From contig JAAZMK010000066.1 of the NCBI GenBank assembly GCA_012798865.1, positions 1-26,529 on the forward strand: a DNA stretch of 26,529 nucleotides, written 5' to 3'. Origin of the DNA: Clostridiaceae bacterium (GTDB lineage Bacteria > Bacillota > Clostridia > Saccharofermentanales > DTU023). The position numbers and the translations under genes were made by a program. Of this stretch, positions 1-7,050 are shown piece after piece. Under the pieces are notes generated by a model, which was not told where the DNA came from, did not search any database, and saw only the letters and a list, made by a program, of their open reading frames with translations. The first letter of the stretch is position 1; the number at the start of each line of letters is the position of its first letter.

Positions 1-37
1 CGATTGTTGCTTGTGTGGAAAAGAAAGCAGGGATTAC

Positions 38-499
38 ATGGATGTGCGATTCCGTTTTGTAGAGGATGACACGGTCGACGGCATAGAAATTACTGTGCGA
101 GCGAAGAATGTAGACAATCAAGTTGATGCTCTTTTGTCGAAGCTTTCGCAAAATGCAAAAAAGCTGTTAGCCGGTCAGGCGTTTTATGAAAAATACAACA
201 TCAATCTTGATGACGTCATCCTTCTCATGCGTGATGGTCGCTATGTCACCGCCGTAACGGTTAACGGTGACCACATCATAAAGGATGCGCTATCGCGGAC
301 TGAGGAACTTCTTGACCCCATATGGTTCGTGCGCATCTCTCAGTCCGAGATTGTCAATCTGAAATATCTGGAGCATTGGGATTTTGTCAGTGGCGGATTC
401 ATTCAGATCACAATGGCGAACGGAAATAAGTGCTACACGTCTAGGCGATACACCAAGCAGATCCGCGAAAAGATTCAGAAAAGGAGGATAGGACGATGA
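38..499 (+). CDS. LytTR-family DNA-binding transcriptional regulator
   Basis: This 153-residue protein has a short N-terminal part (about residues 1-50) and a C-terminal LytTR DNA-binding domain (about 55-150), seen in the stretch around FVRISQSEIVNLKYL (97-111) and a basic C-terminus. It has no response-regulator receiver domain. That architecture is typical of small stand-alone LytTR regulators paired with a DUF3021 membrane protein, and the next gene is one, overlapping by 4 nt (ATGA). The pair probably forms an operon in which the membrane partner modulates the regulator; that is family-based inference. The reading frame stays open to the window edge, but AGGGA four bases before the ATG at 38 supports this start. 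The DNA target is unknown. Confidence 0.85.
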   Translation: MDVRFRFVEDDTVDGIEITVRAKNVDNQVDALLSKLSQNAKKLLAGQAFYEKYNINLDDVILLMRDGRYVTAVTVNGDHIIKDALSRTEELLDPIWFVRISQSEIVNLKYLEHWDFVSGGFIQITMANGNKCYTSRRYTKQIREKIQKRRIGR

Positions 500-960
500 A
501 AAAGCGTTTGCTTATACGATCACTCATCGGTCTGGTTGTAGGTGCGACGATGGCACATCTCTTTACTCTTTTGATCAATCAATTAACAAAGGGTGAGTGG
601 CTGGTGTGTATGCCGGAGTTGTCTCAAAAAGTCGGCTTTGTCGAAGCTTTGATTCTTCAAACAATCCTCGGTGCTCTGCTCGGCTCCGTCGCGTTTGGCG
701 GGATGTGCTTCTTCGATATAGAAAGCTGGAGTCTTCTGCGATCATCCGTGTTCCACTGTGTCATTATAATCGTTTCATATCTTGTAGTGGGATTGATACT
801 TCACTGGTTCTCCCCACACATCGTACCGATTCTGATCATGACGACAATCATCGTCTTTGCCTACGCGTTGATATGGCTGTTTATGTATCTGGGGTGGAAA
901 AGAGAAATACGTAAAATGAATCTTCTGACGGAAGAATACAAGAAGGAGCATGCGCAATAA
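496..960 (+). CDS. DUF3021 four-helix membrane protein
   Basis: This 154-residue protein is strongly hydrophobic, with four predicted membrane segments at about residues 7-28, 46-72, 80-103 and 108-132 and a charged C-terminal tail ending in EEYKKEHAQ. Length, topology and the 4-nt overlap with the upstream LytTR gene match DUF3021 proteins, which commonly follow LytTR regulators in Firmicutes. An AGGAGGAT-like ribosome binding site lies inside the end of the upstream gene. Its molecular role is not established; by context it is likely a membrane partner or inhibitor of the regulator. The gene ends 14 bp from the convergent nrdG stop, and no clear terminator lies between them. Confidence 0.8.
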   Translation: MKKRLLIRSLIGLVVGATMAHLFTLLINQLTKGEWLVCMPELSQKVGFVEALILQTILGALLGSVAFGGMCFFDIESWSLLRSSVFHCVIIIVSYLVVGLILHWFSPHIVPILIMTTIIVFAYALIWLFMYLGWKREIRKMNLLTEEYKKEHAQ

Positions 961-974
961 AGGAGAGATTGCAC

Positions 975-1487
975 TCAAAGACTGTTGATTTTTTCAGCGA
1001 GTGTTTTTCCCTTGCCTTCGTTTAGAGGGATGACACGCTGGTTTGCGCTGCCGCGAAACGGAAGGAGAAGCGAGCGCTCCTCGAGAATGAAAGGTCCATC
1101 AACCAGAAGATCGATACGGTCGAGCAAGTGACCGATGGCAGGTTGTGTCTCTTGAAGTTTTCGGAGTTGTAAAAGCGTATAGCCCGTGTAGGCGATGACG
1201 TTGCCTCTGACAGCGTGAACGTGGTCGGCGATGATGGAGAGAGGTTCTGGCTGGAGAAACGGCTCGCCTCCCGAGAACGTGATGCCGGAAAGGAGCGGGT
1301 CGCTGTCGTAGAGGGCAGTAATCTCCTCGACCGTCATCTCGCGCCCGCCTGCGGGATCGTGTGTTTCGGGGTTGTGACAGCCGGGGCAGTTATGGTAACA
1401 GCCCTGACAAAAGAGCGCGAGCCGGATACCGGGTCCGTCCGTGACGGACTCCAGAACAATGCCGGCGACACGGATCGTTCGTGTCAT
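975..1487 (-). CDS. nrdG: Anaerobic ribonucleotide reductase activating protein NrdG (radical SAM)
   Basis: NrdG uses an iron-sulfur cluster and S-adenosylmethionine to make the glycyl radical on NrdD. The 170-residue protein has the radical-SAM cluster motif CYHNCPGC (C30, C34, C37) and a TFSGGEPF motif near residue 68. The preceding VTDGPGIRLALFCQGC stretch is typical of NrdG/PflA-type activases. Length fits the family. I chose the ATG at 1487, which overlaps the stop of the upstream 49-codon gene by one base (TGATG), implying translational coupling. An in-frame GTG at 1529 would add 14 residues inside that small gene and is less likely. It is the last gene of the nrdD operon. Confidence 0.93.
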   Translation of the reverse strand: MTRTIRVAGIVLESVTDGPGIRLALFCQGCYHNCPGCHNPETHDPAGGREMTVEEITALYDSDPLLSGITFSGGEPFLQPEPLSIIADHVHAVRGNVIAYTGYTLLQLRKLQETQPAIGHLLDRIDLLVDGPFILEERSLLLPFRGSANQRVIPLNEGKGKTLAEKINSL

Positions 1488-1636
1488 CAGATTCTGACGA
1501 CGTGCTTCACGCGTTGACGTTCTTCGCACTGCTTGGCGTCATTGAAGCGGTCGGTCGTTCCGACGAGATAACCCGTTATTCTGCGAATCCTTTGAAAGTT
1601 CACGCCTTCTCCAACGGTTGCATGTTTGCTGATCAT
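1487..1636 (-). CDS. Separate glycyl-radical domain of class III ribonucleotide reductase (NrdD C-terminal piece)
   Basis: A 49-codon gene starts at the ATG at 1636, with AAAGGAG as ribosome binding site seven bases before it. Its product contains RRITGYLVGTTDRFNDAK and ends with QRVKHVVRI. This corresponds to the end of full-length NrdD (E. coli RRVCGYLG...EEVKRRVKH), which carries the radical glycine; G22 here is the equivalent residue. The nrdD gene upstream stops before this domain. The piece is in the same frame as nrdD, but three in-frame stops and 78 bp separate them, so this is a separately translated polypeptide rather than a single nonsense mutation. Its stop overlaps the nrdG start. 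By inference it docks onto NrdD to complete the enzyme, as the spare glycyl-radical protein YfiD does for pyruvate formate-lyase. Confidence 0.85.
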   Translation of the reverse strand: MISKHATVGEGVNFQRIRRITGYLVGTTDRFNDAKQCEERQRVKHVVRI

Positions 1637-1714
1637 GGTGGTCTCCTTTGTTCTCTATCGATGTGAGAGGCTCTCGCCCCTGTGCTTGCTCTTGCTGATA
1701 TTTCTTTATGTTCG

Positions 1715-4027
1715 TTAACACGAAGGCGGGACGTCGGGGTAGCGGCGTCTCAGCTCTTCAAGTTTTTCGATGGAGATCGATTCGCCGGCACGCCGTCCGC
1801 ACCGCGGACAGACGTCGTTGATGATACCCGTGTACCCGCAGACGGGATCTCGATCGATGGGATGGTTGATCGATCCGTATCCGACTCCCTTGTCTTTCAT
1901 GAACAACACGATGCGCTCGAAAGCGTCCAAGTTGTTCGCCATATCGCCGTCCAGTTCGACGTAGCTGATATGCCCCGCATTCGTCAAGGCATGATATGGT
2001 GCCTCGCGACAAATCTTCTCCGCAGCCGTAATCGGGAAGTAAACAGGGATGTGGAACGAATTCGTGTAATAGTCGTGATCGGTGATCCCGTGAAGCTCCC
2101 CGTGTTTTTTCCTGTCAATGCGGAGGAAACGCCCCGACAGCCCTTCAGCGGGCGTGGCGAGTAACGTGTAGTTGAGACCTTCCAGTCGGCTCTGCTCATC
2201 GCAGCGCTCTCTCATATGGCGGACGATGGCAAGACCCAGCTCCTGACTTGCCGCGCTCTCGCCATGGTGCATTCCAGTTAGCGCGACGAGTGTCTCTGCG
2301 AGTCCGATGAAACCGACGCTCAGTGTTCCGTGCATGAGCACTTCGCCAACTTCGTCGTCCACACTAAGTTCTTCCGAGCCGAGCCACACGCCCTGCCCCA
2401 TCAGGAACGGGTAATTGTAGACGCGTTTTTTGCGCTGGATATTGAACCGGTGTTTCAGTTGACGGAAGACAAGGTCTAGCTTCTTATCGAGTGAAGCGAA
2501 AAATGTCTCAACCGATCCGCGCGCTTCAATGCCGAGACGCGGCAGATTGATCGATGTAAAGGAAAGGTTTCCGCGCCCTTTCGTCACTTCGCGGTCGGGG
2601 TCGTAGACGTTGCCGATCACGCGCGTACGACACCCCATGTAGGCCACTTCCGTATCGGGGTCTCCTTCGCGGTAGTATGCGAGATTAAAGGGTGCATCGA
2701 GGAAACTGAAATTCGGGAACAGACGCTTCGACGACGTCCTGATCGCCTTTTGGAATAGATCATAGTTCGTATCGCCGGGGGTGTTTACGCCTTCTTTCAC
2801 CTTGAAAATCTGCACGGGGAAAATCGGCGTTTCGCCGTTTCCGAGCCCTTCAAGCGTTACCTCGAGCAATTCCGACATCACCATCCGCCCAGCCTCCGAC
2901 GTATCGGTTCCATAATTGAGCGAACTGAAAGGAACTTGAGCGCCGGCGCGCGAATTCATTGTGTTCAGATTGTGAACAAGCGCCTGCATCGCCTGATTCG
3001 TGTCGCTTCTCGTTCTCTCGAGAGCAAGTTCAAGGATGTGATCAATCGATTCGGCCGTGCTCCCGTTCAAAAGCTCGACGAGATCTCGCCTGAGAGAATC
3101 AGTGTCCTCTAGTCGCTCGATCTTATCCACGCACATTTTGACCTTATCGAGATCGAGCTCCTCGCCTGCAAGTGAAGCCCATCCCGTCAAAATACCGATC
3201 ACCCTCTTCCGGTACGTCTTGATCACGCCGGGCGCCATCGCATAATCGAAATCGGGGATTGATTGCCCGCCGTGCATCTCGTTCTGATTCGCCTGAAGAG
3301 CGATGCACGCGAGTGCCGCATAGCTGTTGATACTCTGCGGCTCGCGCAGGTAACCGTGCCCCGTGGAAAATCCGTCGTGAAACAGTTTCTGCAAATCAAT
3401 CTGGCAGCACGTCTCCGTCAGCATGTAGAAATCTTTATCGTGAATGTGGATGTCACCGGCTGTGTGCGCCTCTTCGATCTCTTCCGGAAGAATGTAGCGA
3501 TCGATGAAATATTTGGAACCCTCGGAGCCGTATTTGAGCATCGTGCCCATCGCCGTGTCGGCGTCGATGTTGGCATTCTCGCGTTTCATGTCAACATCGT
3601 GTGCGCTCGCGAACGTCATGTCCTGATACAGCTTCATCAGATCGTCAATGGAGTCGCGTCGACGAGTGTGCGTCTCGCGGTAAATGATGAAGGCTTTCGT
3701 CGTGCGGAACAGCCGCTCGGAGAATAGGGTATATTCGACAAGATCTTGAATTTCTTCGACGGAAGGCGTCTCGGAGGAAATCGATGCGATAACCGTATCG
3801 GTCATTCGATCAAGGACGTCGTCCGATACGAATTCGCTCGGGATGGAACGGTTCGCCAATTCCATCGCGCGTCTGATCTTAAAACGATCAAACGATGCGA
3901 GCGTGCCGTCACGCTTGATCACGTGAGTCGGGTCGGGAGATGTTATGACATGCGGAGCGTCGCTGGTCTCTGATTCGATTCTCGTTTGTCTCATCAAAAC
4001 GCTTCCGTCAAGCGACATGGCTTTCAT
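1715..4027 (-). CDS. nrdD: Anaerobic ribonucleoside-triphosphate reductase catalytic chain NrdD, lacking the glycyl-radical tail
   Basis: Class III ribonucleotide reductase converts ribonucleotides to deoxyribonucleotides under anoxia. The 770-residue product has an ATP-cone allosteric domain (about 33-125, beginning HVIKRDGTLASFDRFKIRRA) and the NrdD barrel, with typical stretches such as NTMNSRAGAQVPFSSLNYG, NLSFTSINLPRLGIE and YNYPFLMGQGVWLG. The C-terminal zinc-ribbon-like part reads DPVCGYTGIINDVCPRCGRR. The protein then ends at LEELRRRYPDVPPSC, where full-length homologues continue into the glycyl-radical loop; that loop is encoded by the next gene. Start: GTGAGGAG precedes the ATG at 4027, and an ATG at 4018 is also possible. 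Tandem NrdR-like boxes lie 17 bp upstream. It is the first gene of the nrdD, glycyl-radical piece, nrdG operon. Confidence 0.93.
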   Translation of the reverse strand: MKAMSLDGSVLMRQTRIESETSDAPHVITSPDPTHVIKRDGTLASFDRFKIRRAMELANRSIPSEFVSDDVLDRMTDTVIASISSETPSVEEIQDLVEYTLFSERLFRTTKAFIIYRETHTRRRDSIDDLMKLYQDMTFASAHDVDMKRENANIDADTAMGTMLKYGSEGSKYFIDRYILPEEIEEAHTAGDIHIHDKDFYMLTETCCQIDLQKLFHDGFSTGHGYLREPQSINSYAALACIALQANQNEMHGGQSIPDFDYAMAPGVIKTYRKRVIGILTGWASLAGEELDLDKVKMCVDKIERLEDTDSLRRDLVELLNGSTAESIDHILELALERTRSDTNQAMQALVHNLNTMNSRAGAQVPFSSLNYGTDTSEAGRMVMSELLEVTLEGLGNGETPIFPVQIFKVKEGVNTPGDTNYDLFQKAIRTSSKRLFPNFSFLDAPFNLAYYREGDPDTEVAYMGCRTRVIGNVYDPDREVTKGRGNLSFTSINLPRLGIEARGSVETFFASLDKKLDLVFRQLKHRFNIQRKKRVYNYPFLMGQGVWLGSEELSVDDEVGEVLMHGTLSVGFIGLAETLVALTGMHHGESAASQELGLAIVRHMRERCDEQSRLEGLNYTLLATPAEGLSGRFLRIDRKKHGELHGITDHDYYTNSFHIPVYFPITAAEKICREAPYHALTNAGHISYVELDGDMANNLDAFERIVLFMKDKGVGYGSINHPIDRDPVCGYTGIINDVCPRCGRRAGESISIEKLEELRRRYPDVPPSC

Positions 4028-4043
4028 CTCCTCACCTCTTCAT

Positions 4044-4091
4044 CTACACCATGTAGTGGCTAGCTAGAAAGGACAATACCATATATTGTGG
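4044..4091 (-). promoter_or_regulatory. Tandem NrdR-box-like operators upstream of nrdD
   Basis: Read on the minus strand, 4076-4091 is CCACAATATATGGTAT and 4044-4059 is CCACTACATGGTGTAG. They match 13 and about 11 of 16 positions of the known NrdR consensus (acaCwAyATmTwGtgt), including the CwAyAT core. The sites start exactly 32 bp apart with a 16-bp linker, the helical spacing typical of paired NrdR boxes. NrdR represses ribonucleotide reductase genes according to ATP/dATP levels. The proximal box is 17 bp from the nrdD ATG. Matches were scored by eye. Confidence 0.7.
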
Positions 4092-4385
4092 TATCTCGCC
4101 AGATGCGTCATATTACAATTCAATGACAATCCATCCTAAATATCGATGTCAAAGACTCTAATTCCGGGTATTAACTCCACCGCAGACCCCGATGACCCAT
4201 GGACTGTTTCCACGATATCGAACTTTCATCGCTCATGGTAGAATGGTGCAAGAGCGTTACTTCGGCTCCCCGGCGTCGACTTGTTCGTATACATTCTTCG
4301 TGCGTATTCGACCGCGTCACACGGATGTCGTCGTAACACTTTACATTTTGCGCACGTCGGTTAATCGTGTAGGGGAACTGTAAGA
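4092..4385. other. Intergenic region between divergent nrdD and lipid kinase genes
   Basis: These roughly 290 bases separate the NrdR sites from the lipid kinase start. An open frame at 4192-4383 has no good ribosome binding site and no recognisable content, so I do not call it. An extended -10 for the kinase is listed separately. A TTGACA on the minus strand near 4150-4155 might belong to the nrdD promoter, but no convincing -10 lies at the right spacing. Nothing else is recognised. Confidence 0.5.
4236..4244 (+). promoter_or_regulatory. Possible extended -10 promoter for the lipid kinase gene
   Basis: TGGTAGAAT matches an extended -10 (TGnTATAAT with one change). No good -35 is seen, which extended -10 promoters tolerate. 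It would give a leader of about 135 nt. Confidence 0.3.
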
Positions 4386-5360
4386 ATGACCATGAGAGAT
4401 GTTTTCAAAAATGCGCTTATCATTGTCAATCCTCAGGCGGGACGGCACGGATCGAACGATGCAGCCGAGCAACTCATCCATGAGTTGCAATATGGCGGTG
4501 TTCGAACGTGCAAAAGAAGAACGACCGGCATTAGTGATGCGCGCGATATCGCCTTTAACGAAGCCGAAAACTACGATCTCGTCGTTGCGTGCGGCGGTGA
4601 CGGGACACTCTCGGAAGTCGTCTCGGGACTTATGCGATTAGAGTCGCCTCCCCCGGTAGGCTTTTTGCCTGTCGGTTCCACATGCGACGTCGCGCGGACA
4701 TTCAATCTCTCCTCAAACCCAAGGCAAGCGGCGCGTGAAATGTTACATGGCGTCTCGTTCGCCATCGATATCGGTCGAGTCTCGGGGTCGACACCTCTGT
4801 TGCGCAGCGATCTGCCGAAAGGCGTCGTGCCGAAGCACGAAGAACAACTCCCCGATTACTTTACGTACATCACTAGTTTCGGCGCTTTTACTGAAACTTC
4901 TTATGCAACGAGGCGCAGTTTAAAAAAGAGACTTGGACACTTCGCGTACATATGGACTGGTCTTCAATCTGTGAAGGACATCGCGCCGATGGAAGTGGAA
5001 GTCACGATCGACGGAGCAGACTATTCGGGCAGCTATATTTTTGGAGGAATCATTAACTCCTTTTCCGTCGGAGGCATGATAAGACTCGAAGATGTCATTT
5101 TTGACGACGGTCTTTTTGAAGTGATGCTCGTCAAACCGCCGCAAAACGTCGGTCAGATTGCTAAGCTTCTCTCGCGTCTCCTACAACGCAAAAAAACGAG
5201 CGCGATCATCAGCAAGAAAGCGCGTGAAGTCATCTTCACGTTCAAAGAACCTGTTTCCTTTACCGTAGACGGCGAATACGGCGGTTCACGAATGAGATGG
5301 CAAGTCTACAACGTTCCCTCCGCCATCAAATTGCGTGTCAACCACCCTCCTGCCTCGTGA
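4386..5360 (+). CDS. Diacylglycerol/lipid kinase family protein (YegS/BmrU/DgkB type)
   Basis: The 324-residue product has the catalytic signature of the diacylglycerol kinase family: IIVNPQAGRHGS (12-23) at the nucleotide site, CGGDGTLSEVV (69-79), and LPVGSTCDVAR (94-104) in place of the usual LPLGTxNDFAR. A C-terminal beta-rich lid domain ends with FTVDGEYGG. The family phosphorylates diacylglycerol or related lipids with ATP; DgkB of Gram-positive bacteria recycles diacylglycerol released during lipoteichoic acid synthesis. The LtaS-like sulfatase later in this window makes that role attractive, but the substrate cannot be fixed from sequence. The ATG at 4386 is preceded by AGGGGAA; an ATG two codons later is also possible. 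It converges with the amidase gene. Confidence 0.88.
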   Translation: MTMRDVFKNALIIVNPQAGRHGSNDAAEQLIHELQYGGVRTCKRRTTGISDARDIAFNEAENYDLVVACGGDGTLSEVVSGLMRLESPPPVGFLPVGSTCDVARTFNLSSNPRQAAREMLHGVSFAIDIGRVSGSTPLLRSDLPKGVVPKHEEQLPDYFTYITSFGAFTETSYATRRSLKKRLGHFAYIWTGLQSVKDIAPMEVEVTIDGADYSGSYIFGGIINSFSVGGMIRLEDVIFDDGLFEVMLVKPPQNVGQIAKLLSRLLQRKKTSAIISKKAREVIFTFKEPVSFTVDGEYGGSRMRWQVYNVPSAIKLRVNHPPAS

Positions 5361-5386
5361 TGCATGCACCTGAGAACGCATCGACT

Positions 5387-6808
5387 CTATTTACCGTAGT
5401 CAACAAGATGGTAATACCGTTTGATCCCCGGTATATAGTAAAGCGGATAATTCAAATCGTCGTTTGAGTGTCCGGAGAAAGTGGGAGATGAACCGGGCAG
5501 GTAAAGCGAGACGGCGTGATTGTATTTGCCGTCGTAATCCGTATCGATATGTACGACGTCACCGCTTAGGAGCGAGCCGGCGTTCTTCACGAGTACTCCA
5601 TGCGGACCTTTGCCAGTATTGTTCAGGATATAGGAGATGAAATAGCCCACGGCGGCCCATGAAGGCGATCTTCGACCATCCTTGAAATAATACCACTGGC
5701 GAGAGCCTACTGTATCCATGGGAGTGCCGCCCGCGGCAATCACTTGTGAAACATAATTTTGGCAGTCACCTCCGGAGTAGGAATAGTCGGGATAGTGCTT
5801 CGTGTTACGACTGAGCGCCCATTGTTGTTGATACTGTCGCATCGCCTCGCGGTCGAACAGCCCTCTGTTTTCACCGGCTGAGACAGGGACACTCTCCTCG
5901 AGCACAGATGCTTTCTTATCCTTGGCGATATTGTCCAGTTCTTGCTGATAGCGTTTTGCAATCAAATCATTCGAGCACGAGAGTGTAAACAATGAGGGGG
6001 ACAAATTCACACCTGTTTTGATCGCATTTCTCACTTTAAGCACTCTCGCACTACTAGATTTTTCAAACATCCCGAAATGCTTATCGCGCGAGAGAAACGA
6101 CTTGATCTTCCATTCTCCCTCTTCTTTGGTCAACATCATTAGCAAATTGTGCCGACACGTTGACTTTTCCGCTGACGTGTCATCCGAATTTGAGAAGGAA
6201 CATGTCTCCGTCACTAGATAGGATAGATACGCCGTATCGGCAAGGAAGCGCTTCTCGAGAAGCTTGAGGTTGATCGAGGTGTTGGACGGTACGAGGTTGA
6301 ATTCCTGACGCCGCCGCATTAGAAGATCGAGGCGCTTTGCCAACAGATTCTGTAAAATATTCGTTCCGCTCGCAAAGACGTCCATCTCGATCATGTCACC
6401 GTGTGCGCTGAAACTCTTCACAAAATACTCGCGTACCATGCCGTAAATTTCGTCGGCATCAGGCGGTTCTGTGGTAGTGGTCGTTGTCTTCTTTGTCGTC
6501 TTTGTCGTTTTTGTCGTTTTTGTCGTCGTTGTGGTTGTAGTCGTCGTTGTTGTCGTTGGCGGCTCAGTTGTCGTTGTTGTCGTTGTTTCAGGAGAAGAGG
6601 ACGTCGTGCTTGGCATCAAAGTTCTTTCAGATGTCGAAGAATCTATAAGCGTTTCGGAGGTAAACGGCGAGAGGTCGGAAGCTGTCGAGCTATCCGACGT
6701 ATTTCCTGTCGGAGGGTTCAGACAAGCAAGAGCAATTGTAACTGAAAGAATGACGATAAGTATGGCTGCAAGAGCCGCAAGCTTGACAATTTTAGACCGA
6801 GACAACAT
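5387..6808 (-). CDS. Secreted amidase-domain protein (Amidase_6 type) with threonine-rich linker
   Basis: This 473-residue exported protein has three parts. A signal peptide or anchor lies at about residues 1-28 (KLAALAAILIVILSVTIALA, then a Cys, possibly a non-standard lipobox). A threonine-rich linker spans about 45-115, with long Thr runs broken by Lys and EPP. A folded part follows. Its C-terminal 150 residues match the putative amidase domain of sporulating Firmicutes: SGGDCQNYVSQ with Cys349 as probable nucleophile, and KYNHAVSLYL with His431. The middle part (115-290) is not recognised but resembles the N-terminal region often found before this domain. The likely role is cell-wall or peptide amide hydrolysis, substrate unknown. 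Start: AAGGGAAAG sits just before the ATG at 6808; the longer frame to 6922 has no supporting site. Confidence 0.8.
   Translation of the reverse strand: MLSRSKIVKLAALAAILIVILSVTIALACLNPPTGNTSDSSTASDLSPFTSETLIDSSTSERTLMPSTTSSSPETTTTTTTEPPTTTTTTTTTTTTKTTKTTKTTKKTTTTTTEPPDADEIYGMVREYFVKSFSAHGDMIEMDVFASGTNILQNLLAKRLDLLMRRRQEFNLVPSNTSINLKLLEKRFLADTAYLSYLVTETCSFSNSDDTSAEKSTCRHNLLMMLTKEEGEWKIKSFLSRDKHFGMFEKSSSARVLKVRNAIKTGVNLSPSLFTLSCSNDLIAKRYQQELDNIAKDKKASVLEESVPVSAGENRGLFDREAMRQYQQQWALSRNTKHYPDYSYSGGDCQNYVSQVIAAGGTPMDTVGSRQWYYFKDGRRSPSWAAVGYFISYILNNTGKGPHGVLVKNAGSLLSGDVVHIDTDYDGKYNHAVSLYLPGSSPTFSGHSNDDLNYPLYYIPGIKRYYHLVDYGK
6471..6590 (-). repeat. Low-complexity threonine-coding tract inside the amidase gene
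   Basis: Simple GTC/GTT-rich sequence on the plus strand encodes runs of Thr with periodic KTT units and EPP breaks. Slippage-prone tracts like this can vary in length between strains. Thr-rich linkers often act as flexible, sometimes glycosylated, wall-spanning spacers. Confidence 0.85.
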
Positions 6809-6860
6809 GTTACTTTCCCTTTTCACTTCTCTTTCAAGAATTTGACAACCACATACCAAA

Positions 6861-6926
6861 CAATACACTACTGCCTTAAAGTGTTGTAAGCAGTAGTATA
6901 CATGAATAGCAGTAGTATACACGAAT
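6861..6926. repeat. Operator-like cluster: two direct copies and one inverted copy of GCAGTAGTRTA
   Basis: AGCAGTAGTATACAYGAAT occurs twice in tandem at 6889-6907 and 6908-6926, differing at one base. An inverted copy of the core (TACACTACTGC) lies at 6864-6874, giving an 11-bp inverted repeat with a 15-bp spacer and one mismatch. The cluster sits 53-118 bp before the amidase start, just downstream of a possible promoter, where a repressor would bind. Confidence 0.7.
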
Positions 6927-6951
6927 AATTGGCATTCAGCCTAATTGTCAA
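6923..6951 (-). promoter_or_regulatory. Possible promoter for the amidase gene
   Basis: On the minus strand a perfect TTGACA (6951-6946) is followed after 17 bases by a weak -10, TTATTC (6928-6923). The -10 is poor, so the call is tentative. The direct repeats start at the expected transcription start. Confidence 0.35.
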
Positions 6952-6977
6952 TTACAACGACCTGCCGTGCGTTTCAC

Positions 6978-7006
6978 TTTGCAAAACACGTCGGTTCGTG
7001 TATCAT
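6978..7006 (+). promoter_or_regulatory. Probable selD promoter
   Basis: TTTGCA (6978-6983), a 17-bp spacer and TATCAT (7001-7006) fit a housekeeping promoter. The start would be near 7013, giving a leader of about 38 nt that ends in the strong AAGGAGGTG ribosome binding site of selD. Confidence 0.6.
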
Positions 7007-7050
7007 ACAGAGTGGGTTTCTGCCTAATTCACGACAAGGAGGTGCAATCA

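Noticed and set aside
1637..1714. Sec or stop readthrough joining nrdD to its glycyl-radical piece
   Set aside because: The in-frame stops are TAA, TAA and TAG rather than TGA, and the small gene has its own strong ribosome binding site.
4192..4383. 63-codon plus-strand frame before the lipid kinase
   Set aside because: No ribosome binding site and no recognisable content; probably leader sequence.
6471..6845. Valine-rich plus-strand frame opposite the amidase gene
   Set aside because: It is the antisense reading of the Thr-coding tract (ACN read backwards gives Val); no start signal or folded domain.
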